From the IMG/VR virus record IMGVR_UViG_3300027985_000585, positions 1 to 35,499 of that record: a DNA stretch of 35,499 bases. One strand, 5' to 3'. The notes beneath the pieces were generated by a model. The model saw nothing but the letters and a program-made list of their open reading frames with translations. It was not told the origin of the DNA and searched no databases. Made by a program: the position numbers and the translations under genes. This stretch comes from a virus. Shown here piece after piece: positions 22,296-30,232 of this stretch; position 1 is the stretch's first letter; every line of letters begins with the position of its first letter.

Positions 22296-23243
22296 TTAGA
22301 GGCTCCATTTTATTTGTGTTGATACTGAAAATTCAGCGTCGTCGACCTGATCAATACTTCCGTCGTTATCCTCGTCGTAACTGATAACGAGCTTGTCCAT
22401 CATGTCCTTGATTCGCTCGTCGTAGTATCTGCGCTGAAGATCATATTCGTCGTCTTCCTGCTTGGCCTTGCCCTGGAAAATGAGGCGCATAGAATAAAGG
22501 ATCTGAAGTTCCTTAAGTTGAGGAATGTCGCATATCCTGTTGTACAGAATACCTTTGGCTCGGAGATCAGAAATAAGCGCCTCAACCGCTCTGTTGATTG
22601 CCATAAAATAGGTGAAAACGCAATACACTGATGTCGTATCGATGGCTGAATCAAAAACGGGGATCACCGTGAGTGTTCCGGTTGAATCGTCATAATCGGT
22701 CACGCGTCGTTTGGCGCCCCTATTAGTTCCGTCTAGAATCCTGACTACCGATCCGTTGAAAACATCATTTTTGAAAAATCCCTTCAGCTCGTTGGCGTCG
22801 ACTATGGTTCCGGCTGTACCGCTGGACGCAGTGCCTCTCAAAGAATATTGCTGATCCTCATAATTGAGTTTTGGCGATTCAGCGAATAGATCGCGGTCGG
22901 TAATGAGTATAGGAACTTTCTTATACTCGACATCAAAGTAGTGGACGAAGGTATAAACGATACCACTGATCGTGACAAGCCATGTAGCCCTATACTTTTT
23001 GCCGCTATTTGCGAGTTGTGCGGCTGTAAGAGAATACGAAACATTTGAACCACTAATGGTAGCGTCTTCACCAGATACCGCTGTGTCAGGAAGAGCAGAC
23101 TCGCCGGGCTGTACAATCGTCACAGTGGCGGCAGACGGGGTGACATAAGCATTATCGAAAAGCGCATCGAACGATAATGTTCCTGCTGCATCTTCAATAA
23201 GCGAAGCTACTGCATTGTCGATCGTAAAGCCTATATTGTTCAC
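22296..23243 (-). CDS. Putative head-tail connector-region protein, 315 aa
   Basis: GTG 23243 overlaps the upstream stop (GTGA). The N-terminal ~115 residues are an Ig-like beta domain. A middle beta segment (GSVVRILDGTNRGAKRRV) follows. The C-terminal ~100 residues are helical (ALISDLRAKGILYNRI, DEYDLQRRYYDERIKDMM), as in gp6-like connectors, and hold DEDNDGSID, a canonical EF-hand-like calcium loop. A fusion of an Ig-like domain to a connector helix domain is my reading. Confidence 0.5.
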   Translation of the reverse strand: MNNIGFTIDNAVASLIEDAAGTLSFDALFDNAYVTPSAATVTIVQPGESALPDTAVSGEDATISGSNVSYSLTAAQLANSGKKYRATWLVTISGIVYTFVHYFDVEYKKVPILITDRDLFAESPKLNYEDQQYSLRGTASSGTAGTIVDANELKGFFKNDVFNGSVVRILDGTNRGAKRRVTDYDDSTGTLTVIPVFDSAIDTTSVYCVFTYFMAINRAVEALISDLRAKGILYNRICDIPQLKELQILYSMRLIFQGKAKQEDDEYDLQRRYYDERIKDMMDKLVISYDEDNDGSIDQVDDAEFSVSTQIKWSL

Positions 23244-23512
23244 TTTCTATCTCTTTTCTTTCTTGACTTCTTAGATGGAATTTCAGCCGCAACCTTTTCG
23301 GGTTCGGGTTCTGTTTCCTGGACGATAATATCAATAGTCTCCGTTTCTGGTTCAGGTTCGATAGTGATTGGTTCGGGCGATAATGAAGAACAAGGAAACA
23401 TCTTTTCAATGATAGTGTCGAGTTTCTTGTTGAGATCGATCAAAAGCTCGTTGGTGAATATTCCCCGCTCTCTGTCGTTGAGCATATCGTCTTTAATTTT
23501 TGGTTTGTGCAT
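23240..23512 (-). CDS. Acidic Pro/Glu-rich protein with basic tail, 90 aa
   Basis: ATG 23512 follows AAGGAGG at good spacing. After a helical N-terminus a PEPETE-type repeat region (~50-75) is followed by a basic tail (SKKSRKKRDRK). It is probably disordered. Encoded among virion genes; the function is unknown. Confidence 0.6.
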   Translation of the reverse strand: MHKPKIKDDMLNDRERGIFTNELLIDLNKKLDTIIEKMFPCSSLSPEPITIEPEPETETIDIIVQETEPEPEKVAAEIPSKKSRKKRDRK

Positions 23513-23524
23513 CGTCAATCCTCC

Positions 23525-24331
23525 TTATGGATTCTTTACGCGGTGGCCTGTTGCCGTGACTGTGCCGATGGTCAGGCCCGTGAGATCGTCTCTTACAATA
23601 AACTGGAGTTCGTCACCGTCTGGGCCGAATATACGAATGGCCACGCCGTTTATCTGGTTTATTTGCTTGCGGCATCTCAAACCATAAACGCCGGCCGGAG
23701 CTTTTGGATCGTATTCTAGCGCGTAACCTATTTCGCTGAAGCCTATATTGTTGACCACAAATGAAAGATTTTTGTTCACTCCGTTGGCGTGGCGAAAAAG
23801 GACGCCATTCGTCAAAGCGGTCAGGCCTCCAAATTTTGCGGAATCCATATCTGCGTTATCTGTCATCGTAATCGTCAAAGCATAAATATCGAACGAAGCA
23901 TTGGGAGGCGCTTTGATTTTGTATGTCTTGTTTGTGCTTGAACCGTCAACATTGAACTTCCACGCACCAACCTCTACGACAGCAGCCGATGTGAAGGCAT
24001 GATCAATTGGTGACTGAACACCTATACTGGTTCCGTTTATGTTCTTGACCAGCGTCTGAAAGAAGTAAATATCCTCATACACGGTCAACACATCGGCCAC
24101 ATCGATGCCCGTTGCACTCGTAACCTCAAATGTGGCAGCATCAACAACGGCTGTTTTTGTGAGTGTCGTCGATGCCTCTAGATTGTAAAGATACATATTC
24201 ACCGGCTCTGTGGTCTGATCTTGGATAGCCACATCGACATACTGTGCAAATCCATCGTTTACGGTTTTGTTGGCCATTGCCGGCAAAGAAAAAAATAAAG
24301 TTACGAACATAGCTATGACAACGCGCTTCAT
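23525..24331 (-). CDS. Virion-region protein with Sec signal peptide, 268 aa
   Basis: ATG 24331. MKRVVIAMFVTLFFSLPAMA with a likely cut after residue 20 is a textbook signal peptide. The mature part is beta-rich and ends in ELQFIVRDDLTGLTIGTV, a motif I associate with phage structural proteins. A signal peptide on a gene inside the head module is unusual. The protein may act in the periplasm, or the segment may serve another targeting role. Confidence 0.65.
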   Translation of the reverse strand: MKRVVIAMFVTLFFSLPAMANKTVNDGFAQYVDVAIQDQTTEPVNMYLYNLEASTTLTKTAVVDAATFEVTSATGIDVADVLTVYEDIYFFQTLVKNINGTSIGVQSPIDHAFTSAAVVEVGAWKFNVDGSSTNKTYKIKAPPNASFDIYALTITMTDNADMDSAKFGGLTALTNGVLFRHANGVNKNLSFVVNNIGFSEIGYALEYDPKAPAGVYGLRCRKQINQINGVAIRIFGPDGDELQFIVRDDLTGLTIGTVTATGHRVKNP

Positions 24332-24339
24332 GTCAACTC

Positions 24340-24894
24340 CTAATCCGTATATTCGTGAGTATAGATCTTTACATTGACTGTCGTGTCGCCAGTTCCAGAC
24401 ATGAGAGTAGCTGATATTCTAGTCCCTGCAGCGATGGGCGGCCCCTGTATTGGGACATCAGAACCTCTGACCTGGTTTGTGTCCTTAAAAAACGAACACT
24501 CGCCCCAAAACACCTCTTCTCCTTCTGCGCCTTGGTATATTTTAACAACATAATCATCAACAGCGCTGATTGCGCCCAGAATCACATAATGAATATCAAA
24601 GGCGTTTGTTTTTGTTTCAGCGGCTATAATTTGAGTTTTAGCCCCTTCAGTGTAGGCGCCTGTTCCGGCCGTAAGAGTAATAGGAGCAGCGTCCCTAGGA
24701 TAAACAAGCGACGGACTATGCACATGATGATAGAGCATAAAGCCAGCGATGCCATAGAGCGAATCAGTCCCTGGCCCGGATAGATTGGCGTCGGCTTTGT
24801 TTCCAATAACCTGATTTATGGTCAGTGATGTCATAGAATTGGCCGGAGCCGCCTGGATCTGCTGATCAATGCCGCCGTTTACTATGGTAGTCAT
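24340..24894 (-). CDS. Virion-region beta-rich protein without signal peptide, 184 aa
   Basis: ATG 24894 overlaps the previous stop (ATGA). The protein is Ala/Thr/Gly-rich with IRISATLMSG-like strands and ends YTHEYTD. It lies between two signal-peptide genes and could be a capsid or connector decoration. The family is unknown. Confidence 0.55.
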   Translation of the reverse strand: MTTIVNGGIDQQIQAAPANSMTSLTINQVIGNKADANLSGPGTDSLYGIAGFMLYHHVHSPSLVYPRDAAPITLTAGTGAYTEGAKTQIIAAETKTNAFDIHYVILGAISAVDDYVVKIYQGAEGEEVFWGECSFFKDTNQVRGSDVPIQGPPIAAGTRISATLMSGTGDTTVNVKIYTHEYTD

Positions 24895-25343
24895 TTCCAC
24901 TCAATCTTTCTGAATGTTATGGCAATGCTTACAAGATTAGAATCGCAGCCCGAGGCGGTAAACTTGAGGATGTCGCTGACACCCTTCCGGCTCGATGTTT
25001 TGTGGATCAAAATTACTTCATCTTTGCCAAACGAAACAAAACTAGATGTTGATGACGATGGCGTTGGAGCTGCTATTGCGTAGTCGTATCCAGAGCCTTC
25101 GCCGCAATCAACTGTAACTGTCTGCGTTGATGTCTCGGATGTCGAATACCCATAACTGATACTCACCAGAGCAATGTTGTCTGGAACCTCGTATGTTACG
25201 CCAGAACCGTTCAGTTCGGTTGATGTTCCTGTGAGCGTAACTCGGTCAAAGGCGAACCTCGCCACAGGAGCGGCGCCTGCAACACTTGAAAGAACAATTA
25301 TGGCCAGAAAAAGAACTATGATGCAGAATGTTGATTCTTTCAT
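24891..25343 (-). CDS. Small virion-region protein with Sec signal peptide, 150 aa
   Basis: ATG 25343, after TTGGAG, is chosen because it places a signal peptide at the N-terminus: MKESTFCIIVLFLAIIVLSS, then VAGAAP with a likely cut near residue 23-24. The mature ~125 residues are Ser/Thr/Val-rich beta sequence. A GC-rich hairpin (25362-25384) stands just before the ribosome site. Confidence 0.6.
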   Translation of the reverse strand: MKESTFCIIVLFLAIIVLSSVAGAAPVARFAFDRVTLTGTSTELNGSGVTYEVPDNIALVSISYGYSTSETSTQTVTVDCGEGSGYDYAIAAPTPSSSTSSFVSFGKDEVILIHKTSSRKGVSDILKFTASGCDSNLVSIAITFRKIEWK

Positions 25344-25361
25344 TGTTTCTCCAAAAGAATG

Positions 25362-25384
25362 AGGAGAGGCCGGTGGCCCCTCCT
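25362..25384 (-). other. Hairpin upstream of second signal-peptide gene
   Basis: AGGAGGGGCC-ACC-GGCCTCTCCT forms ten pairs with one G-T. No T run follows, so it is not a classic terminator. Its arms share GGAGGGGC and GCCTCTCC with the hairpin at 26333-26354. Confidence 0.65.
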
Positions 25385-25389
25385 TTAGG

Positions 25390-26316
25390 TTATCTGGTAT
25401 GACCGCAGAATATGTAATCAACACTGACGGCTTTTGCGCCGCCGGCATCTCTGCTTTCTATGTTCACAGTGGCGTAAACCTTCGTTGCCGCCGTGATAGC
25501 GTTGGCAGTTAGAGATCCGACGAGAGTTCCATTGATATAAAAGCTTGCCGTGGTTCCCGCGGCTGGTATCTCGATCCTGAGAATCTGATAAGTATCAGCC
25601 ACAGGCGTGGATGTAGTGATGCCGTTTCCGGTTGCGTCAGTGTTAGCTTTGACGCCCACAACATACCATTTATCGGTAGTCTGATCGGTGTCGTAAACAA
25701 ACACGCAAGCATCGGATGCGTTTGTAGTTATGGTTGTGCCCGAAATTTCAGCGGGCATCTCCAGGGAAGTTGAGTCGGTCAGACCGGCGTTTATACAGAC
25801 ATTTTCAACACTTGAACCAATGAAAATCCTCGTCTCAAAAACGAGGCCACCCTTTGAAGCCTGAACAGGTACGGAAAGTAGGACCTGTGAGCCGTCATTA
25901 TCAGATGCCGCTGTTGTAGCCGAAATGACACCTCCGACGGCCGCAGCCGTAACGGCAAAATCGTTGGTATCAGCATTGAGTATCACGCCGTGAATCTGCT
26001 CGTATGATGCCCCTGTAATAGAGGTCATAACGAAGTCCTGACACTGCTGGAAATATGTCCCAACATTGATAGGAGCAGCCGGAGTTATGGCACTCGACAG
26101 CGCCACGGTTCCGGTTACCGTCATTGTCCCGGTAATCGTCGCAGCGCCCGTTACAGAAAGATCGCCACCAACTGAAGCATCATCGCCGACAGACAGATCA
26201 TCTCCGGAGGTGATGTCTCCTGACGCCACAACATTGGTGAAATTCGTGTCTCCGTCGGCAGCAAAGCAGACGGAACAGGCAAGCATAAGCGCGATCATAA
26301 TTGCAAATATTCTCAT
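25390..26316 (-). CDS. Large virion-region protein with Sec signal peptide and repeat shaft, 308 aa
   Basis: ATG 26316. Residues 1-19 (MRIFAIMIALMLACSVCFA) form a signal peptide with a likely cut before ADGD. Residues ~28-72 are short repeats of a GDLSVTGAATITG type, as in fibre shafts. The C-terminal ~200 residues look like a concanavalin-like beta sandwich (DTYQILRIEIPAAG, ASFYINGTLVGSL), often glycan binding. It directly follows the capsid gene, so it could be an exported or surface-decorating adhesin. Confidence 0.65.
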   Translation of the reverse strand: MRIFAIMIALMLACSVCFAADGDTNFTNVVASGDITSGDDLSVGDDASVGGDLSVTGAATITGTMTVTGTVALSSAITPAAPINVGTYFQQCQDFVMTSITGASYEQIHGVILNADTNDFAVTAAAVGGVISATTAASDNDGSQVLLSVPVQASKGGLVFETRIFIGSSVENVCINAGLTDSTSLEMPAEISGTTITTNASDACVFVYDTDQTTDKWYVVGVKANTDATGNGITTSTPVADTYQILRIEIPAAGTTASFYINGTLVGSLTANAITAATKVYATVNIESRDAGGAKAVSVDYIFCGHTR

Positions 26317-26332
26317 GTCGTCATTCCTTTCT

Positions 26333-26354
26333 CGGAGAGGCCGAAGCCCCTCCG
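26333..26354 (-). other. UUCG hairpin downstream of the capsid gene
   Basis: CGGAGGGGC-TTCG-GCCTCTCCG, nine pairs with one G-T and an extra-stable UUCG loop, sits between the capsid stop and the next ribosome site. No T tract follows. It may protect the abundant capsid message or pause RNA polymerase. Confidence 0.65.
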
Positions 26355-26366
26355 GTGATCACGCTA

Positions 26367-27284
26367 CTATGAAGGGTTGGAGCCGTAAATCCAGCGCCAG
26401 TCACTGAAACCAACAGCGTGTCTCATACGAACTGCATACTTAAGGAGGAATCCGTCAAAGTTGCCTGTTTCGACAACATTAGGAGCTTCGCGCTCCATCC
26501 AAAGGAGGTACATCTTCATCAGACGAGCGTCGGTAAGGAACCAAGCATCTGAGTTTGTCAAAAGAGGACAAACCATAGGCTCGATGTTGTAGCCAGGCAT
26601 TCCAGGTATGTTGTTGGAGTTGATGTTGTTGTTGGCGGTATTCGCAAGATTCATGCTCTTGCAAATTTCAATAGCAGTTTCTCCGTTGCCAGGGGCAACA
26701 AGAAGAAGAGATGGAATGACATTGGCCTTGAAGCCATCGTCGCTGTTGAAAGACATCATGGCCTGTCTCGCGGCATTGACCCCGGACACACTGAGAGCTG
26801 CTGTTCCGAGATTGGACTGAGCACCCTGAAGCGAAGGATTGGAAGAGGGGTGATCCGCAGCGCAAAGTGCTTTGCCGTCGCCACCAGTGAAAACTGTTGT
26901 GTCGAACGCGTGGTTGAAAATGTCGATGCCATGAAGCTGTCTTGTTTTGTAAGCATCGAGGCCTCTGGCTCTGGCCCTGCGCTCGATTATACCGTACTGG
27001 TCATCGTCAACAAGATCGCGTTCAATAGCAATACCCTTGGCATAAGTCTTGATGGGATAGTCAACCTTGAATCCCTGGGTGAGGTCTCCATAAGAAAGAA
27101 CGCCGTCGAATACGGGAATTTCACCAGAACCAACAATAGACTCGTCGTGTTCGACTGCCTTTGTGGAAGGGGTGATGTTGTAGAGCATTGAAACCCAGTC
27201 AGGGCCAGCGCCGAATTCTTCAAAGAACCACTTGCGAATTCCGGGCTCAAGGACCTGCTGCATATTGGGGGCTGTAACAGTCAT
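26367..27284 (-). CDS. Major capsid protein (Mu gpT-like group), 305 aa
   Basis: ATG 27284. The length, VLEPGIRKWFFEEF start, AKGIAIERDLVDDDQYGII, CAADHPSSN and the closing MRHAVGFSDWRWIYGSNPS agree with HK97-fold capsids of the Mu gpT-like type. In these the QPY/ERDL-type helix and the final aromatic patch are conserved. A separate scaffold gene precedes it. Confidence 0.8.
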   Translation of the reverse strand: MTVTAPNMQQVLEPGIRKWFFEEFGAGPDWVSMLYNITPSTKAVEHDESIVGSGEIPVFDGVLSYGDLTQGFKVDYPIKTYAKGIAIERDLVDDDQYGIIERRARARGLDAYKTRQLHGIDIFNHAFDTTVFTGGDGKALCAADHPSSNPSLQGAQSNLGTAALSVSGVNAARQAMMSFNSDDGFKANVIPSLLLVAPGNGETAIEICKSMNLANTANNNINSNNIPGMPGYNIEPMVCPLLTNSDAWFLTDARLMKMYLLWMEREAPNVVETGNFDGFLLKYAVRMRHAVGFSDWRWIYGSNPS

Positions 27285-27302
27285 TATTTAATTTCCTTTC
27301 CG

Positions 27303-27989
27303 CTACTTCGCAGCAGCATCATTACCGAACTGATGGAGTCTTGCAGCCCAATAAGAAAGACCGCGAGAAGGATCGGCGTCGACCAGAACCAGAGCCTCGC
27401 CGCCGCTGGTGTGGAAATCCACATCGGTACCGTCTGAGTTCAGATCCCAACCATACTCTCCGATAGCGAGTTTGCCAGGGTAAAGATAGATTGTGTCGGC
27501 GGCGGCAAGAGCAGCAGGAAGAGTCTCGGCAAGGGTAAGTGTTCCGGTAGCGCCTGTGCTGGCAGATATTTTGACTCTGCGGCCGACAAGACTGGAATCG
27601 GCGGCGCAGGAAGCGATTTCTATGTATCCATTTTTGAATACATTGTCGGTGGCTGGAAGGAGACTGGAATCAACTGCGGTTGTTGTTGAGCCGCCGGTGA
27701 GAGTCAGAGCTGTAGAAGGCTTGAGCACGAAAACATCACCTGGATCGTCATAAACTTTGATAGCTGTTCCGGACTGTCTGCCTGATGTTGATCCGTCGTG
27801 AGCCTCAGCGGCGATGCCAAGAAAAGGATCGTCAAAGTCGGTTCCGGCAACAGCGGCGATGCCGGTACCGGGTGTAAACAGAACAGCTTCGCCGTGCTCT
27901 ATGACTGTAGCTGATGCGATGTAATACTCCTTAGGATTGGCGGCTCCGTTTTCGCCACCTCGTCTGTAAGCAAACCTAAAGTTAGCCAT
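27303..27989 (-). CDS. Putative capsid decoration / accessory head protein, 228 aa
   Basis: ATG 27989. The beta-rich, Ala/Gly/Thr-rich protein (GTGIAAVAGTDFDDPFLGIA, VYDDPGDVFVLKPS) lies just before the capsid gene, where many siphoviruses encode the decoration protein. No specific fold can be named. Confidence 0.6.
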   Translation of the reverse strand: MANFRFAYRRGGENGAANPKEYYIASATVIEHGEAVLFTPGTGIAAVAGTDFDDPFLGIAAEAHDGSTSGRQSGTAIKVYDDPGDVFVLKPSTALTLTGGSTTTAVDSSLLPATDNVFKNGYIEIASCAADSSLVGRRVKISASTGATGTLTLAETLPAALAAADTIYLYPGKLAIGEYGWDLNSDGTDVDFHTSGGEALVLVDADPSRGLSYWAARLHQFGNDAAAK

Positions 27990-28004
27990 TTCGGTTTTCC
28001 TTTC

Positions 28005-28187
28005 TTAATTTCGGCCAGTGTATTGGCCATTCCAATTGTTTGATTCACAAAAAGCGCAATTTACAGCCGTAAGCAGATTAACGAAACCGCAGACGATACA
28101 TCTTTCTCTGGGATCAGGATCTCTGACCTCGTCCTTTTCGTATGTTGTTTCTTTGGGAGGAGGGAAGAAATCCCTTACCTTGATCAT
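28005..28187 (-). CDS. Zinc-knuckle protein between scaffold and head genes, 60 aa
   Basis: ATG 28187 directly follows the scaffold stop. C30/C33 (CIVC) and C44/C47 (CAFC) make a rubredoxin-like four-Cys site. The N-terminal half is charged. A free zinc knuckle within the head module is uncommon and unexplained. Confidence 0.6.
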   Translation of the reverse strand: MIKVRDFFPPPKETTYEKDEVRDPDPRERCIVCGFVNLLTAVNCAFCESNNWNGQYTGRN

Positions 28188-28748
28188 TTAATCCTCGTTT
28201 GTTTTCTGCTGGCCTTTGCCCATGAAAGAAATGTATTCCTCTTCAGTCATGCGCATAGCCTTGGCTGCTGTTTTTTGAGCAAGGTTCAGACCTCCAGGCG
28301 TTGGAGCCGGCTTGCTCGGAGGAGTGCCGCTTGTGAGAGAAACGGAAGATGGAACGGGCTTTCCTATTAACAGCGTTTCATTCTTGGCGATGTACCGAAG
28401 CTGTTCGGCTGGCGTCAGCGAGTCTGGTATAAGTCCGCGCCTGTCTTCCGGAATTGCCGCAAGTTTGGCGGAAAGCGTTTCGGTTATCGTTGATTCGTAT
28501 AGATCAACCTTGCTTGCCTTTGCTTCCAACTCTGCAATCCTGGCGCTCGTCTTTTCCGCTTCGGTCATACGCTCGTCCTCAATTTGCTTCCTGAAGGCCA
28601 TAAGTTCTTCATTCTGCTTCTCAAGTTCACGCGCTCTGGCCTTAGCCTCGTCTCTCGCCTTGAAAGCCTTCTTCATCTCATCTGCATCGTTCAAGGTATC
28701 CACCTTGACGATCCCGGAATCCACCTTGGGAGCAGCGTTCTCTGTCAT
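28188..28748 (-). CDS. Putative head scaffold protein, 186 aa
   Basis: Start at ATG 28748 after AAAGGTGG; an upstream GTG (28781) is the alternative. A long Lys/Glu/Ala coiled coil at ~25-90 is followed by a Pro-rich linker (SGTPPSKPAPTPGG) and a helical C-terminus. This is the classic scaffold layout between portal and capsid. It shapes the procapsid and leaves before packaging. Confidence 0.75.
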   Translation of the reverse strand: MTENAAPKVDSGIVKVDTLNDADEMKKAFKARDEAKARARELEKQNEELMAFRKQIEDERMTEAEKTSARIAELEAKASKVDLYESTITETLSAKLAAIPEDRRGLIPDSLTPAEQLRYIAKNETLLIGKPVPSSVSLTSGTPPSKPAPTPGGLNLAQKTAAKAMRMTEEEYISFMGKGQQKTNED

Positions 28749-28790
28749 TCGCGAAACCACCTTTCGTTCAGCGGAATCCACCGCTGAGTA

Positions 28791-30173
28791 TTACTGTGCG
28801 CCGAAAGTAGCGCTTGAAAACTTTTTCTCAATCTGCTTCCAATCCTTGTCCGCTTTTTCCTGGCGCGCTATGATTTCTTCGTCGGTTACGGCGCCATCAT
28901 TATGGTACTGCTTGTATAGGTCAAGCGGAGAAGCAAGCAGATACTTTCGCTGAAGCTCAAAGTCTGCCGTAATTTCTTCGACGGTCTTTTCAAAGCTTAT
29001 CTCACCAAAATCAATATCTATATTTGAATTTGTGTTCACATCTGCACCAGCCAACGTCATCGATTTTTTCCACAATTCAAATATCTTAGCCTCATATGAA
29101 TACCAATACTTTATTTGCCGCTGTCTTTCTTCAACGAGCCTGCGAGCCGAAGCTTTAAGCGCTTCGCCCGAAGGAGCGTTGCCTTCGAGTCTGAGTGACA
29201 TCGGATCAATGTTGAATTCGTTGGCCGCCTCTGCGCGCTTCTCCTTCGATATCACCCACAGTTCGGCTATTGCTGGGCGTGGCGTGGCGAAGTCAAGCCT
29301 CCCCTCATTGCCATCAATATCTGAGTTGAAAACAAGGGGTCTGGCTGGAGACAAAACCGGCTGGTTCTTGCCCTGCCAGTTTGTGATGAATGGAACCGAA
29401 AAGGCTTGGTGAGCCTTAATATATTCCATTTCGGTTTCTTCGATATTAATCCCGGACTGAAGATCAACAAGGCGCTCAGACGGCATATCAAAATATTCAT
29501 CCGTTACAAGCTGGTACTCGCACTTAACAAAGTTGAGCTCGTTATACGGATTGACCATGTCAGGGTTTTCCGGAAGTGTTATGATGTTGTCCGATTCGTC
29601 AAAAACGAAATGACGCTCTGAATCGGTATATACATACAAAATTTTGGGATCGTTGGTTATCGTATCGACCGTGTTTATTTCGTAGATTATTGCGATAGCC
29701 TCAGAAGGTTTCAACGGATTCTGAACCACATCAGTAATACCCTGGCCGATTATATCGAGAGCCACATCATCGCCGTCTCGGTTGACCCTGATGTGAATCG
29801 TACGCTGTACAAATGTCATTTTGTTGGCAAGATCCATCAGTAAATCAAGCTGTATTTTTTGCGCCCATTCTTTATAAAGCTTGTCTGTTTTCTCATGGTC
29901 AACTTTGCGGATCACAGAATTTTTGTACACCATTGAGTTGGCGTCTGCAATCATGGCCATCATGTTGGGGCCGAGGCGCATATATTCTTTAACCAGGTCT
30001 TTCGACTCAGGGAACAGATCGTATATGTCCTGCTCAAGATAGACTCGTTGACGGCCCTTGTAATAATTCCAAGACTTTTCGGCAAGCTTTTTGCGCTGCT
30101 CATTGGCAACGGCTTTCGCTCTCGTTATTGATTCTTGAACTGTTTTCGGTGCTTCGCTTGAGAAAAGGGCCAT
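28791..30173 (-). CDS. Portal protein, 460 aa
   Basis: Start at ATG 30173 after GAGGGA rather than further upstream, where no ribosome site exists. The length and order are those of SPP1/HK97-type portals: helical start, WNYYKGRQ, a beta wing with YEINTVDTITNDPKILY and a conserved LRLEGNAPSGEALK-type segment before the long stem helix. It forms the dodecameric ring through which TerL pumps DNA. Confidence 0.88.
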   Translation of the reverse strand: MALFSSEAPKTVQESITRAKAVANEQRKKLAEKSWNYYKGRQRVYLEQDIYDLFPESKDLVKEYMRLGPNMMAMIADANSMVYKNSVIRKVDHEKTDKLYKEWAQKIQLDLLMDLANKMTFVQRTIHIRVNRDGDDVALDIIGQGITDVVQNPLKPSEAIAIIYEINTVDTITNDPKILYVYTDSERHFVFDESDNIITLPENPDMVNPYNELNFVKCEYQLVTDEYFDMPSERLVDLQSGINIEETEMEYIKAHQAFSVPFITNWQGKNQPVLSPARPLVFNSDIDGNEGRLDFATPRPAIAELWVISKEKRAEAANEFNIDPMSLRLEGNAPSGEALKASARRLVEERQRQIKYWYSYEAKIFELWKKSMTLAGADVNTNSNIDIDFGEISFEKTVEEITADFELQRKYLLASPLDLYKQYHNDGAVTDEEIIARQEKADKDWKQIEKKFSSATFGAQ

Positions 30174-30201
30174 GGTTCCCTCGATTCGCTTGTATAACAA
30201 A

Positions 30202-30230
30202 ATATTACATCATGCAACAAAATGTTGCAA
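30202..30230 (-). promoter_or_regulatory. Promoter candidate upstream of the portal gene
   Basis: TTGCAA (30225-30230) and TAATAT (30202-30207) are 17 bp apart, each four of six to consensus, in the 60-base gap after the terL stop. An inverted repeat overlaps the -35. It would boost head genes above terminase. Confidence 0.4.
30213..30229. repeat. Inverted repeat TGCAACA-AAA-TGTTGCA
   Basis: Seven-base perfect arms with a 3-base spacer lie over the -35 of the portal promoter candidate. It resembles the longer-spaced TGTTACA/TGTAACA repeat at the terS promoter, hinting at a common regulator of late genes. Confidence 0.55.
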
Positions 30231-30232
30231 TA

